A DNA stretch of 30,681 nucleotides from Akkermansiaceae bacterium UBA5688 (GTDB lineage: Bacteria > Verrucomicrobiota > Verrucomicrobiia > Verrucomicrobiales > Akkermansiaceae): NCBI GenBank assembly GCA_002420315.1, contig DIHU01000167.1, forward strand, positions 1 to 30,681, given 5' to 3'. Below the pieces are notes generated by a model. It was not told the DNA's origin and ran no database searches. It worked only from the letters and a program-made list of their open reading frames with translations. Numbering within the stretch: position 1 is the first letter of the stretch; each line of letters begins with the position of its first letter. Positions 1 through 8,608 of the stretch are shown here, in pieces. Both the position numbers and the translations under genes were made by a program.

Positions 1-795
1 CCCGCTTTGGCTCGACGTCTAGCGCGAAAACTCAAACCAGTAGTGCTTCGTCGTTTAAAGAAGGAAGTCGCGAAGGATCTGCCAGATCGGATTGAGCAGG
101 TTCGATACTGCGACCTCGCGCCGAAACAACAAACGATCTATAGTCAACTCTTGCAGGAAAGTCGTTCGCAGGTTGAGGCTGCTGATGATGGCCGCAAGAG
201 GATGGTTGCGCTGACCGCCTTGCTTCGACTTCGTCAGGCTTGTTGTGATTTACGTCTTCTTCCGGGTCTTCAGGTTGAGGATAAGGATGCCGGGGTGAAG
301 CTTGATGACCTTCAGAACCTTCTCGCCGAGGCTATTGCGGGAGGCCATCGGGTTTTGGTCTTTAGTCAATTCGTGCAACTTCTTCAAGGGATCGTGCCCA
401 TTCTCGTGGAGAACCATTGGGACTATTGTTATCTAGATGGTTCCACTAAAAAACGTGGGGAGGTGGTCGAACGGTTTCAGGAGGGGGACGCTCCCGTCTT
501 TTTGATCTCACTGAAAGCTGGAGGAGTCGGCCTGAACCTCACTGCTGCGGATACTGTGATCCACCTCGACCCGTGGTGGAACCCGGCAGTCGAAGCGCAA
601 GCCACCGACCGGGCCCACCGGATCGGGCAGAAGAACGTTGTCACCAGCTACAAATTTATTACGCGGGGCACGGTCGAGGAAAAGATCCTCGCGCTTCAGG
701 ATGAGAAGAAAAAGATGATGGAGGCCGTCTTCGACGGAGGGGGAGTCCTTGTTCCAGGCTTGGAAGAGGAAGAGCTGCTGGATCTCTTCTCCTAG
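1..795 (+). CDS. Swi2/Snf2-family helicase, C-terminal part (5' end cut by window)
   Basis: This is the C-terminal 264 residues of a Swi2/Snf2 ATP-dependent DNA translocase; the frame is open from base 1, so the gene begins upstream and the TTG at 7 is not its start. The fragment opens with the stretch that follows the DEAH domain in this family (LRRLKKEVAKDLPDR). It then carries the whole helicase C-terminal lobe: a VLVFSQF motif, YLDGST, the motif V segment LKAGGVGLNLTAAD, and motif VI QATDRAHRIGQ with its arginine finger. A short acidic tail ends the protein. Such proteins remodel DNA-protein complexes, and many bacterial members have an N-terminal SWIM zinc finger, which cannot be checked here. 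It converges on ispH with a 7-nt gap. The family is certain; the cellular role is unknown. Confidence 0.93.
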   Translation, partial: PALARRLARKLKPVVLRRLKKEVAKDLPDRIEQVRYCDLAPKQQTIYSQLLQESRSQVEAADDGRKRMVALTALLRLRQACCDLRLLPGLQVEDKDAGVKLDDLQNLLAEAIAGGHRVLVFSQFVQLLQGIVPILVENHWDYCYLDGSTKKRGEVVERFQEGDAPVFLISLKAGGVGLNLTAADTVIHLDPWWNPAVEAQATDRAHRIGQKNVVTSYKFITRGTVEEKILALQDEKKKMMEAVFDGGGVLVPGLEEEELLDLFS

Positions 796-802
796 GCTAA
801 AG

Positions 803-2032
803 CTATGTTTTCTCGATGGTCTCTCTGGAGATGCCACGAAGGGCTAGGACGCGGACAATTGTTTCCTCGATAAGATTGGCTGGGCAGGAGGCTCCGGCGG
901 TGATGCCAATCGTGGCTTCTTCATTGTCGAAGCCTAAGAGGACGTTCGGAGCGGATGTTTCTAGCCCTTTTTCGATATCGAAGTGAACTACGGCCTCGAG
1001 TGATTCCAGGCAAGAGGCCTCTCTGATGAAATACGTTGGAAGGTTTTCGTTGCCGATTTCAACAAGGTGCGTGGTGTTGGAACTGTTGTATCCACCTACA
1101 ACGAGAAGGAGATCCATAGGTTTGTTGAGCATATCGAAAAGGGCATCCTGCCGCTCCTGCGTGGCTCCACAAATAGTATCGAACATCTGAAAGCTTTCAG
1201 CGTTTCCATCGCGATCGGTAATGGCTTGGCGGATTCGGCGTTGAATCTCTTCGGTCTCGCTTTTTAGCATCGTGGTTTGATTAGCTACCCCAATCTCTTT
1301 GAGGTGGACGGTTGGGTCAAAATCTTCAGAAACTGCTTTATCAAATTTCGCAAGAAACTCAGATGAATCACCTCCATTTCGGATGAAGTTACAAACGTAT
1401 TCGGTTTCCTCGAGGGTCAGAACAATAAGGTAGTGTCCTTTGCCGTCATCGCCGGTCGCACGGGAAGCTGTAGCGCGGGTTTCTTCGTGGCCACGTTTGC
1501 CATGGATAAATGAGGTTACGCCAGTTTTTGCGTAAGTCCGGACTCGCCGCCAGACCTTCATGACATCGCCGCAAGTCGTATCGATAATGTGGCAACCCTG
1601 CTGCTCGATTTTTTTTGTGAATGAGGTTGGGGCGCCAAAAGCAGGAACGATGACAACATCTTCTTCGGTCAAAGCATCGTATTCCTTGGTGAGATCTTTC
1701 CACGGAAGAGAGATAATGTTCATGTCCGTGAGTTGACGGTTGACCTCGGGGTTATGAATAATTTCGCCAATCAAAAAAATGCGCTGACCTGGGAAAACAC
1801 GCCGAGATGCGTAAGCTAGATCGATGGCCCGTTCTACCCCATAGCAAAACCCAAATTGTTCAGCGAGCCGGACCGTTGTTTTACCAATTGTCAGCGAGCC
1901 GCCTCGGTCTCGTAGTTTCTCGACAATGGGTGAGTGGTAGTGTCTTTCAACTTCCTCCTGAACGAGAGTCATGACATCAGGGCGACGCACGTTGACTCTT
2001 TTCCTTTTCACGGGCTTAGCTGCTTCACTCAT
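803..2032 (-). CDS. ispH: 4-hydroxy-3-methylbut-2-enyl diphosphate reductase, long plant/cyanobacterial-like form
   Basis: IspH (LytB) carries out the last step of the MEP isoprenoid pathway, reducing HMBPP to IPP and DMAPP with a [4Fe-4S] cluster. The predicted protein is 409 residues, against roughly 310-320 for the E. coli type. The probable cluster ligands are Cys63 (EQFGFCYGVERA), Cys154 (DTTCGDV) and Cys288 (DTICGATQERQ). The segment GKRGHEETRATASRA and the N-terminal extension of about 50 residues are what I recall from the cyanobacterial and plant branch. The ATG start lies inside the last codons of the upstream membrane-protein gene (8-nt overlap), suggesting translational coupling. 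A second MEP gene, ispF, lies 12 kb away. Function is secure; the branch assignment is from memory of the family. Confidence 0.96.
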   Translation of the reverse strand: MSEAAKPVKRKRVNVRRPDVMTLVQEEVERHYHSPIVEKLRDRGGSLTIGKTTVRLAEQFGFCYGVERAIDLAYASRRVFPGQRIFLIGEIIHNPEVNRQLTDMNIISLPWKDLTKEYDALTEEDVVIVPAFGAPTSFTKKIEQQGCHIIDTTCGDVMKVWRRVRTYAKTGVTSFIHGKRGHEETRATASRATGDDGKGHYLIVLTLEETEYVCNFIRNGGDSSEFLAKFDKAVSEDFDPTVHLKEIGVANQTTMLKSETEEIQRRIRQAITDRDGNAESFQMFDTICGATQERQDALFDMLNKPMDLLLVVGGYNSSNTTHLVEIGNENLPTYFIREASCLESLEAVVHFDIEKGLETSAPNVLLGFDNEEATIGITAGASCPANLIEETIVRVLALRGISRETIEKT

Positions 2033-2726
2033 GATTGGGATTTACTCCGATTCTGTTCGAGCGCCAAATGTTTATTGATCGTCGGAACGGTAAAAATAGA
2101 AAGATCATAAGAATAATGGCTAAAAGTTGAAGCCAGAGAAGGTAAATAGGCCAATCTCCGAGATGATCAAGGAGTGTTGCTGTTTTTGGTTTTCGGGCTA
2201 GGAATCCAAAGTTGGTTCCAAGGAGCCAATTCATAGTCAAGGCTGTGAGGAAATAGATCTGATTCCAAAAAAATATACGAAGGACGACCCCATCGCGAGG
2301 TTTCCATTTCATTGCGAGTGGAAGGTAGAGTGCAACGATGACGATCACACCATGTTGGATGAAAAAACTCCAAAAAAATGGATGAGGGAAATCTAAAGTC
2401 AGATTAGGAGTGATTAAGGCCTGCATTGTCCCGGCTAAACCCCAACAATAGGTGAGCTCACAAAGAAGTGGATTTCTCGTAAGAATTCCGAAGCCCGCGG
2501 TCACTGCTGCGATGTCACAAAGATGGAAGGGGATAAATCTTTCGATAGCTGGATCAAAATCCACTCCAACGAGTGCGAGTTGGTTTATGGGGAAAACCGA
2601 GAGACAAATAAAGGCAAGCGCCGCACGCGGCCAGACAAGGCCTCGTTTCCCCTCCCGGATACAGATCCCAGCAATCAAGGCAATCACGATCAGGGCCAGT
2701 CCATGAACAGTTCCAAAAAGCGGCAT
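2025..2726 (-). CDS. TIGR02206/YwaF-family integral membrane protein
   Basis: A 233-residue, very hydrophobic protein with about six predicted membrane segments. It matches the YwaF/TIGR02206 family: a FIPFHLCDIAA motif near residue 64-74, CWGLAGTMQALITPNL near 94-109, FPHPFFWSFFIQHG near 113-126, and a C-terminal NFGFLARKP...LLDHLGDWPIYLL block. The family is widespread and has no established function that I know of. Its last codons overlap the start of ispH, so the two are probably cotranscribed with this gene first. It is divergent from the isocitrate dehydrogenase gene across a 76-nt gap that must hold both promoters. The family call is fairly firm; no role is proposed. Confidence 0.85.
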   Translation of the reverse strand: MPLFGTVHGLALIVIALIAGICIREGKRGLVWPRAALAFICLSVFPINQLALVGVDFDPAIERFIPFHLCDIAAVTAGFGILTRNPLLCELTYCWGLAGTMQALITPNLTLDFPHPFFWSFFIQHGVIVIVALYLPLAMKWKPRDGVVLRIFFWNQIYFLTALTMNWLLGTNFGFLARKPKTATLLDHLGDWPIYLLWLQLLAIILMIFLFLPFRRSINIWRSNRIGVNPNHE

Positions 2727-2802
2727 AACCGAATCCTATCTGATTTTTTTCGAGGTGGACAGGGCATTGACCGGCGGCCCTCTTTCCCTTAAGAGCTCAA
2801 CC

Positions 2803-5016
2803 ATGTCCCAGCCAACCATTATTTACACCAAAACCGATGAGGCTCCATTTTTAGCAACCCAGTCCCTTTTGCCTATTATAAGGGCCTTCACTAAATCTTC
2901 GGGAATTAGAATCGAAACTCGCGACATTTCCTTGGCTGGGCGAATTATTGCGGTATTTGCTGATCGCCTTCCGGAGCCGCAACGCATTGGGGATCACCTT
3001 GCAGAGCTAGGTGAGTTGGCGAAGACAGCCGAAGCGAATATCATTAAATTGCCCAACATCAGTGCTTCAGTCCCTCAGTTAGTTGCCACAATTTCTGAAC
3101 TTCAGGAGCAGGGTGTTGCATTACCTGATTACCCTGAAAACCCAGCAACTTCCGAGGAGGAAGAGGTTAAGACGCGATACGACAAGGTGAAAGGAAGTGC
3201 GGTGAATCCTGTCCTCCGCGAGGGGAATTCAGATCGCCGCGCTCCTAAGGCTGTGAAGGAGTATGCCAAAGCTAATCCTCATTCGATGGGGGGCTGGGAC
3301 GCAGATTCTAAGACTCGTGTTGTGACCATGTCCGACGGTGATTTTGCTTCCAATGAGAAGTCGGTTACAATCAAGGATTCGACTTTGGTCAGAATCGAAC
3401 ACACCTCTGCTGATGGAACAGTGACTATTTTGAAGGAGGGAATTGCCCTGCAAGCCGGAGAGATCATTGACTCTACTTTCATGAGCAAGGCGGCATTGGT
3501 GAGTTTCCTAGAAGAGCAAAAAAGAGCGGCGAAAGAGGATGACGTTCTTTTCTCTCTTCACATGAAAGCGACCATGATGAAAATTTCTGACCCGATCATT
3601 TTTGGTCATGCAGTCGGAGTTTATTTCAAGGATGTCCTCGAAAAACACGCCGAGGTTCTAGTCGGACTTGGGATTGATTTTAGAAATGGTTTTGGCGATC
3701 TCGTGGCAAAAATCGAGAGTCTTCCGGCTGATCAAAAGGCCGCTGTTCAAGCTGATATTTCCGCGTCCATCATAGCAGGCCCAGATCTTGCGATGGTTGA
3801 TTCCGACCGTGGAATTACCAATCTTCACGTTCCGAGTGACGTCATCATCGATGCCTCAATGCCTGCTATGATCCGGAGCTCTGGTCAGATGTGGGATAAG
3901 GATGGTAAGCTTCAGGACACTATTGCTGTGATTCCCGATAGTTCTTACGCGGGTGTTTACCAAGCTACCATTGACTTTTGTAAAAAGAACGGAGCCTTTG
4001 ACCCAGCTACCATGGGAACTGTTCCCAACGTTGGTCTGATGGCGCAAAAAGCTGAAGAGTATGGCTCGCACGATAAGACCTTCGAAATTTCATCGCCTGG
4101 AATTGTTCGGGTAATCGATTCATCCGGTGGGACTCTGATGGAGCATGAAGTGGATGAGGGGGATATCTGGCGTGCTTGCCAAACTAAGGACGCCCCCATT
4201 CAGGATTGGGTCAAGCTTGCGGTCAATCGCTCGCGTGCCACCGGGTCTCCGGCTATTTTCTGGCTCGATGAAAACCGGGCTCACGATGCTCAGATTATCC
4301 AAAAGGTAGGCGCTTATCTGGGTGATCACGATACCGAAGGTCTGGACCTCCGAATCCTTAGTCCTGTAGAAGCTGCCGAGGTGTCACTTAAGAGATTAAA
4401 AGCGGGTGAAGAAACAATTTCGGTGACTGGCAACGTTCTCCGTGACTATCTCACTGATTTGTTTCCAATTCTTGAAGTAGGCACGAGCGCCAAGATGCTC
4501 TCGATTGTTCCTCTGATGAATGGTGGAGGACTTTTTGAAACCGGAGCTGGTGGTTCGGCTCCAAAGCATGTGCAACAGTTTGTGCAAGAGAATCACTTGC
4601 GTTGGGATTCCCTTGGTGAGTTTCTCGCGCTTGCCGTTTCACTCGAGCATGTTGGGACTGATGAGGCCAAGATTCTTGGCGCAACCCTTGATGAAGCAAC
4701 CACGAAAGTGCTTCTTAATAATAAGAGTCCGCTGCGCAAGAGTGGTCAGCTTGATAATCGTGGAAGCCATTTCTACCTAGCGCTTTACTGGGCGAATGCG
4801 CTCGCTGAGCAGACTGATTCAACCTCGCTCTCTGAGCAATTTAAGCCGGTCGCCGAAGCTTTGGCATCCAATGAGAATGAAATCGTCGCCGATTTGAATG
4901 CCGTGCAGGGGCATTCGGTCGACATCGGCGGATACTATTCGCCTGATGCTGCCAAGTTGGTCCAGGCAATGCGTCCCAGTGCGACCTTTAATTCTATCAT
5001 TGACGCTCTTCAATAA
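2803..5016 (+). CDS. icd: Monomeric NADP-dependent isocitrate dehydrogenase
   Basis: Oxidative decarboxylation of isocitrate to 2-oxoglutarate with NADP+ in the TCA cycle. The protein is 737 residues, matching the roughly 740-residue monomeric IDH family (Azotobacter, Corynebacterium, Vibrio) and unlike the dimeric 400-residue enzyme. The ATG at 2803 gives the family's usual N-terminus (MSQPTIIYTKTDEAP), so the in-frame GTG at 2755 is rejected. With this start the substrate-binding block GSAVNPVLREGNSDRR places Ser132, Asn135, Arg139 and Arg145 at the positions known from the A. vinelandii enzyme. Further family blocks are KATMMKISDPIIFGH, IPDSSYAGVYQ and the NADP-contacting GSAPKHVQQ...ENHLRWDSLGE. 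The DUF368 gene follows 17 nt downstream. Confidence 0.97.
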   Translation: MSQPTIIYTKTDEAPFLATQSLLPIIRAFTKSSGIRIETRDISLAGRIIAVFADRLPEPQRIGDHLAELGELAKTAEANIIKLPNISASVPQLVATISELQEQGVALPDYPENPATSEEEEVKTRYDKVKGSAVNPVLREGNSDRRAPKAVKEYAKANPHSMGGWDADSKTRVVTMSDGDFASNEKSVTIKDSTLVRIEHTSADGTVTILKEGIALQAGEIIDSTFMSKAALVSFLEEQKRAAKEDDVLFSLHMKATMMKISDPIIFGHAVGVYFKDVLEKHAEVLVGLGIDFRNGFGDLVAKIESLPADQKAAVQADISASIIAGPDLAMVDSDRGITNLHVPSDVIIDASMPAMIRSSGQMWDKDGKLQDTIAVIPDSSYAGVYQATIDFCKKNGAFDPATMGTVPNVGLMAQKAEEYGSHDKTFEISSPGIVRVIDSSGGTLMEHEVDEGDIWRACQTKDAPIQDWVKLAVNRSRATGSPAIFWLDENRAHDAQIIQKVGAYLGDHDTEGLDLRILSPVEAAEVSLKRLKAGEETISVTGNVLRDYLTDLFPILEVGTSAKMLSIVPLMNGGGLFETGAGGSAPKHVQQFVQENHLRWDSLGEFLALAVSLEHVGTDEAKILGATLDEATTKVLLNNKSPLRKSGQLDNRGSHFYLALYWANALAEQTDSTSLSEQFKPVAEALASNENEIVADLNAVQGHSVDIGGYYSPDAAKLVQAMRPSATFNSIIDALQ

Positions 5017-5033
5017 TCCTTGTTCGCCAGTTG

Positions 5034-5969
5034 ATGAAAGAAGAAGTGGCCACTTTCCTAAAGGGTTTCGCGATGGGCGCTGCTAACGTCGTGCCGGGTG
5101 TCTCCGGAGGAACCATCGCGCTTATTACCGGAATTTACGAGCGCCTTATCGATGCGCTGAAGTCCTTCGACTCCGAAGCGCTAAAGCTTGGACTTGGGTT
5201 TAAGATTGGCGCACTTTGGAAGAAGATAGATGGTCTTTTTCTGACGACGCTCATCCTGGGAGTGGGTGTGAGCATTGTGACGCTGGCACAAGTTCTGGAG
5301 TATGAATTTAAAAATCATCCCAAACTGATTTGGTCGGTCTTTTTTGGGCTGATCGCAGCATCCATTCCGTCGGTGGCTAAGGCGGTTAAACGCTGGAGTC
5401 CCGATGTTATCGCAGTGTTCTTTATCGGGGCGGCGATTGCGATTTCGATGGCTTTTCTGACCCCAGCTTCCGAAAGTAAGGATTTTGTTTATCTTATATT
5501 TTGCGGAGTAGCAGCGATGTGTAGTATGATCATTCCAGGCCTGAGTGGTTCCTTTGTCCTTCTTTTGATGGGGAATTATCGCCTGGTTCTGAGCTCGGTA
5601 AATGCCCTGACTTCTGGTGATTTCAGCGTGATCCTCTCGGTCCTTCTTCCAGTGGGCATTGGCGCAGTGGTTGGATTGCTGGTTCTTTCTCGATTTTTGA
5701 GCTGGTTGTTCCGCCAACATAAAGACCGAGCGATTGGAACAATCACGGGCTTTGTTACGGGATCTCTTGTTATTATCTGGCCTTGGAAGGATAAGGTTCT
5801 TGAAACCATTGAGAATAAAGAAGGGGCGGAGGATAAGATCGTCGGCTATGAAAATTGGCACTTCCCAGATCTAGCAACCGGTGAGGCATGGTTCCAGTTG
5901 GGATCGGTGGGATTGGGTATTATGTTGATTTTGGCCACTGAGTATCTCGCAAATCAAAATAGCAAATGA
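5034..5969 (+). CDS. DUF368 membrane protein (PopT-type polyprenyl-phosphate translocase family)
   Basis: A 311-residue polytopic membrane protein. The N-terminal signature KGFAMGAANVVPGVSGGTIA and the matching internal segment MIIPGLSGSFVLLLMGNY (two inverted-repeat-like P-G-x-S-G motifs) define DUF368. Members of this family (PopT in Vibrio cholerae) were shown to return undecaprenyl phosphate across the cytoplasmic membrane for reuse in cell-envelope synthesis; that role here is inferred from family. The ATG at 5034 is chosen over the TTG at 5031, and no strong ribosome binding site is visible. Its stop overlaps the start of the MTA phosphorylase gene (ATGA), implying coupled translation of two proteins with no known shared pathway. 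Family assignment is firm. Confidence 0.92.
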   Translation: MKEEVATFLKGFAMGAANVVPGVSGGTIALITGIYERLIDALKSFDSEALKLGLGFKIGALWKKIDGLFLTTLILGVGVSIVTLAQVLEYEFKNHPKLIWSVFFGLIAASIPSVAKAVKRWSPDVIAVFFIGAAIAISMAFLTPASESKDFVYLIFCGVAAMCSMIIPGLSGSFVLLLMGNYRLVLSSVNALTSGDFSVILSVLLPVGIGAVVGLLVLSRFLSWLFRQHKDRAIGTITGFVTGSLVIIWPWKDKVLETIENKEGAEDKIVGYENWHFPDLATGEAWFQLGSVGLGIMLILATEYLANQNSK

Positions 5970-6826
5970 TGAGTGCCGCAATTGGAATCATTGGTGGGAG
6001 TGGAGTTTCGGGGTTCGATGGTCTTGAGAATGTTGAAGAACGAAAAGTCGAGACGCCCTTTGGTAATCCTTCGGATGTTTTGATCGGTGGTACTTACGAG
6101 GGGCGACAAGTTTGGTTTCTTTCCCGTCATGGCAAGAATCACACCATTCTTCCGACCGAGGTGAATCATAAGGCCAACTTTTGGGCGCTTCGGTCGCTCG
6201 GGGTACGCTGGGTGATTTGTGCGACCGCGGTTGGAAGCTTAAAGGAGGAATACCCTCCTCGTTCGGTCGTGCTTCCCGATCAGTATTTTGACCGTACGAG
6301 CCAGCGGGCAGATCATACTTTTTTTGGCGAGGGTATCGTCGCCCATGTCGGTTTCGCGGATCCGATTTGTTCAGGACTTCGCGCAATTTTGGCGGAAGCC
6401 GGACGCGCCGAAGGTGCTGAGATCCACAACGGGGGAACTTATGTTTGCATGGATGGACCAGCTTTCTCGACCAAGTCCGAGTCACATTACTATCGCCACT
6501 TTGGCTTCGATATTATTGGAATGACCAATTTGCCAGAAGCCAAATTGGCTCGTGAGGCTGAGATCGGGTTGGCGACTCTGGGGATGGTGACAGATTACGA
6601 TTGCTGGAGGGAAGGCGAGGATTCCGTCGAGGCGAGCTCGGTGGTCGAGCATCTCGCTGCAAATGCCACGATGAGCGCAAAGATCATTAAGCGGGCGATC
6701 ACACAGATTCCAAATGAGCCCGATTGGCCAGAGCACAAGTCGCTGGACTCAGCGATCTTTACTCCGAAGAGTGCATGGCCCACGAAAACAGCTCAGAAAC
6801 TTGCGCCGATTCTAGATGGACGTTGA
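5966..6826 (+). CDS. mtnP: S-methyl-5'-thioadenosine phosphorylase (PNP family)
   Basis: Cleaves methylthioadenosine with phosphate to adenine and methylthioribose-1-phosphate, a byproduct-recycling step after polyamine synthesis and a link to methionine salvage. The 286-residue protein has the MTAP signatures: IGIIGGSGVSG at the N-terminus, phosphate-binding SRHGKNHTILPTEVNHKAN, CMDGPAFSTKSES, MTNLPEAKLAREAEIGLA and the base-recognition motif VTDYDCW. The start offers two adjacent ATGs (5966 and 5969); the first overlaps the DUF368 stop codon. It converges on serA with a 12-nt gap and no clear terminator. Confusion with purine nucleoside phosphorylase is possible, but the DYDCW motif favours an adenosine-type substrate. 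Confidence 0.95.
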   Translation: MMSAAIGIIGGSGVSGFDGLENVEERKVETPFGNPSDVLIGGTYEGRQVWFLSRHGKNHTILPTEVNHKANFWALRSLGVRWVICATAVGSLKEEYPPRSVVLPDQYFDRTSQRADHTFFGEGIVAHVGFADPICSGLRAILAEAGRAEGAEIHNGGTYVCMDGPAFSTKSESHYYRHFGFDIIGMTNLPEAKLAREAEIGLATLGMVTDYDCWREGEDSVEASSVVEHLAANATMSAKIIKRAITQIPNEPDWPEHKSLDSAIFTPKSAWPTKTAQKLAPILDGR

Positions 6827-6838
6827 TATTCTTTGAGA

Positions 6839-8440
6839 TCAAAGCGTGACTCCAGTTGCGTAGATGACGCCTTCGGTATCACGAATCTTGGACATCACGG
6901 ATATTTCGAGCGGGGCATCGAGTTCAATTACGGTGAGAGCACTGCCCTCGGAGCTATTGCGAGCAAGCGAGAGGTTGGCGATGTTGGCTTTGGCATTTCC
7001 AAGTTCAGTGCCAATAACGCCAACCATACCTGGACGATCGTCGTTTTTGACTACGAGGAAATGTCCGCGAATGTTAATGTCAACGTAGAGCTTGTCGATC
7101 TCGACGATACGCGGGGATTTTCCGATCACAGTACCCGAAACCCGATAACTAACTTCACCCTTCTTTAACTCAGCAATTACAAGCTCGCTGTATTCGGTAG
7201 CCGCATTGATTGTTGATTCGATGGTTTCGAGGCCCATCTCTTTGGCTATCGCGGGAGAATTGACGATGTTAACCTGTCCATCGCTGCGAGCGGCTTCCAA
7301 AAAGCTGGTGAGGACGCTGCGCGAAATGAGAGCAGTGTCTTTCTTGGAAATGGGACCGTGATAGGAGATCCGGAGGGAGTCAGGATTATCTGGTCCAATT
7401 TTGGCGAGAAGCTTACCTAGACCGCTTGCGATGTCGATATAGCAGCCGAGCTCATTGAGCGCGGCAGCATCCATGGAAGGCATGTTAATAGCATTGCGGA
7501 TTTCGCCGGTTGCGCAAAAGTCTCGGATTTGTTCGGCAACCTGAATTCCAACATTCTCCTGAGCTTCATTAGTCGATGCTCCAAGGTGAGGAGTGAAGCT
7601 GATATGCTTCTCGAGGGTGAAAAGAGGATGTTCGGCGGAAGGTGGTTCATCTTCAAAGACATCAAGTCCACAGCCTGCGATGTGGCCAGTGTCGATGGCT
7701 GCTTTAAGTGCGACTTCATCGATGAGGCCACCTCGGGCACAATTGATAACGAGAGCTCCCTGATTCATGAGCGAAAGTCGCTCGGCGTTTAGGATATGCC
7801 GGGTTTCATCCGTCATAGGAACGTGGAGCGTAACGACATCGGCACCGGTAAGTGCTTCATCAGGAGTGCTTGCAAGCGAAACCTTCATTTCGTCGGCGCG
7901 CGATTGCGTTAAAAAAGGATCGAAGGCAACGACCTTCATGTTAAAAGCCTGAGCTCGTTTTGTGAATTCGGAGCCGATCCGACCCATGCCAATCACTGCG
8001 AGCGTTTTACCGTTCAATTCAATCCCTTGGTAGGCTTTGCGAGCTGACTTAAAGTTTCCATCTACTACACCGGCATGGCCAAGTGCAATGTTTCTGGCGG
8101 TAGCACACATTAATGTAAAGGCGTGTTCGGCAGTTGAAATAGTGTTGCCAGTGGGAGTATTCATTACGATAACTCCGTGGGAATTGGCGGCATCGCGATT
8201 TATGTTATCGACGCCGACTCCGGCACGACCCACTGCCTTGAGCTTCGTAGCTGCTGCGAAGATCTCGGGGGTGACTTTGGTCTGGGAGCGAACGATTAGA
8301 GCATCGTATTCACCGATAATGGAAATAAGTTCTTCGGGAGACAGCCCAACTTTAAAGTCGGCAGTGATATCGGGATGTGCATTGAGAAGCTCAACACCTT
8401 TTTCGGAAATGGGGTCGGAAACCAGAATTCGGCTTTGCAT
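6839..8440 (-). CDS. serA: D-3-phosphoglycerate dehydrogenase, long (ASB plus ACT) form
   Basis: First step of serine biosynthesis, oxidising 3-phosphoglycerate with NAD+. The predicted protein is 533 residues from the ATG at 8440, which gives the usual start MQSRILVSDPISEKG; the frame extends further upstream as a hydrophobic artefact. Visible blocks are GRAGVGVDNINRDAA, the Rossmann motif IGMGRIGSEF, NCARGGLIDEVAL with the active-site Arg, and HLGASTNEAQENVG with the catalytic His. An intervening substrate-binding domain follows, then a C-terminal ACT domain (VKNDDRPGMVGVIGTELG). The ACT domain is the serine-sensing module in related enzymes. The gene is divergent from ilvD across about 170 nt. 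Confidence 0.96.
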   Translation of the reverse strand: MQSRILVSDPISEKGVELLNAHPDITADFKVGLSPEELISIIGEYDALIVRSQTKVTPEIFAAATKLKAVGRAGVGVDNINRDAANSHGVIVMNTPTGNTISTAEHAFTLMCATARNIALGHAGVVDGNFKSARKAYQGIELNGKTLAVIGMGRIGSEFTKRAQAFNMKVVAFDPFLTQSRADEMKVSLASTPDEALTGADVVTLHVPMTDETRHILNAERLSLMNQGALVINCARGGLIDEVALKAAIDTGHIAGCGLDVFEDEPPSAEHPLFTLEKHISFTPHLGASTNEAQENVGIQVAEQIRDFCATGEIRNAINMPSMDAAALNELGCYIDIASGLGKLLAKIGPDNPDSLRISYHGPISKKDTALISRSVLTSFLEAARSDGQVNIVNSPAIAKEMGLETIESTINAATEYSELVIAELKKGEVSYRVSGTVIGKSPRIVEIDKLYVDINIRGHFLVVKNDDRPGMVGVIGTELGNAKANIANLSLARNSSEGSALTVIELDAPLEISVMSKIRDTEGVIYATGVTL

Positions 8441-8608
8441 AACGAGGCCTGCGGTAGCGTAAGAACTCTTCAAGAGCAAGAGCCAGCCAACGAAAATTAC
8501 TCGGAGGCGCAGAAAGAGGCTTTTTAGGAAGAAAATCACCGAAAGCCTGGCTCATTGAGTCGATCAGGCTTGAAGTTTTTAGTGCGGAAAGGAAGAGTCC
8601 CAACCTAC

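Noticed and set aside
2755..2802. Upstream GTG start for isocitrate dehydrogenase
   Set aside because: The ATG at 2803 gives the family N-terminus and the known numbering of substrate residues.
5181..5861. 226-codon open frame antisense to the DUF368 gene
   Set aside because: It mirrors the coding bias of a clear membrane-protein gene; its translation is rich in Lys, Asn and Arg without any recognisable motif or start signal.
5988..6485. 165-codon open frame antisense to the MTA phosphorylase gene
   Set aside because: A shadow of a conserved enzyme gene with no motif of its own.
8037..8462. 141-codon plus-strand frame across serA
   Set aside because: Lies entirely opposite conserved serA codons plus its leader and encodes a low-information Ser/Thr/Ala-rich product.
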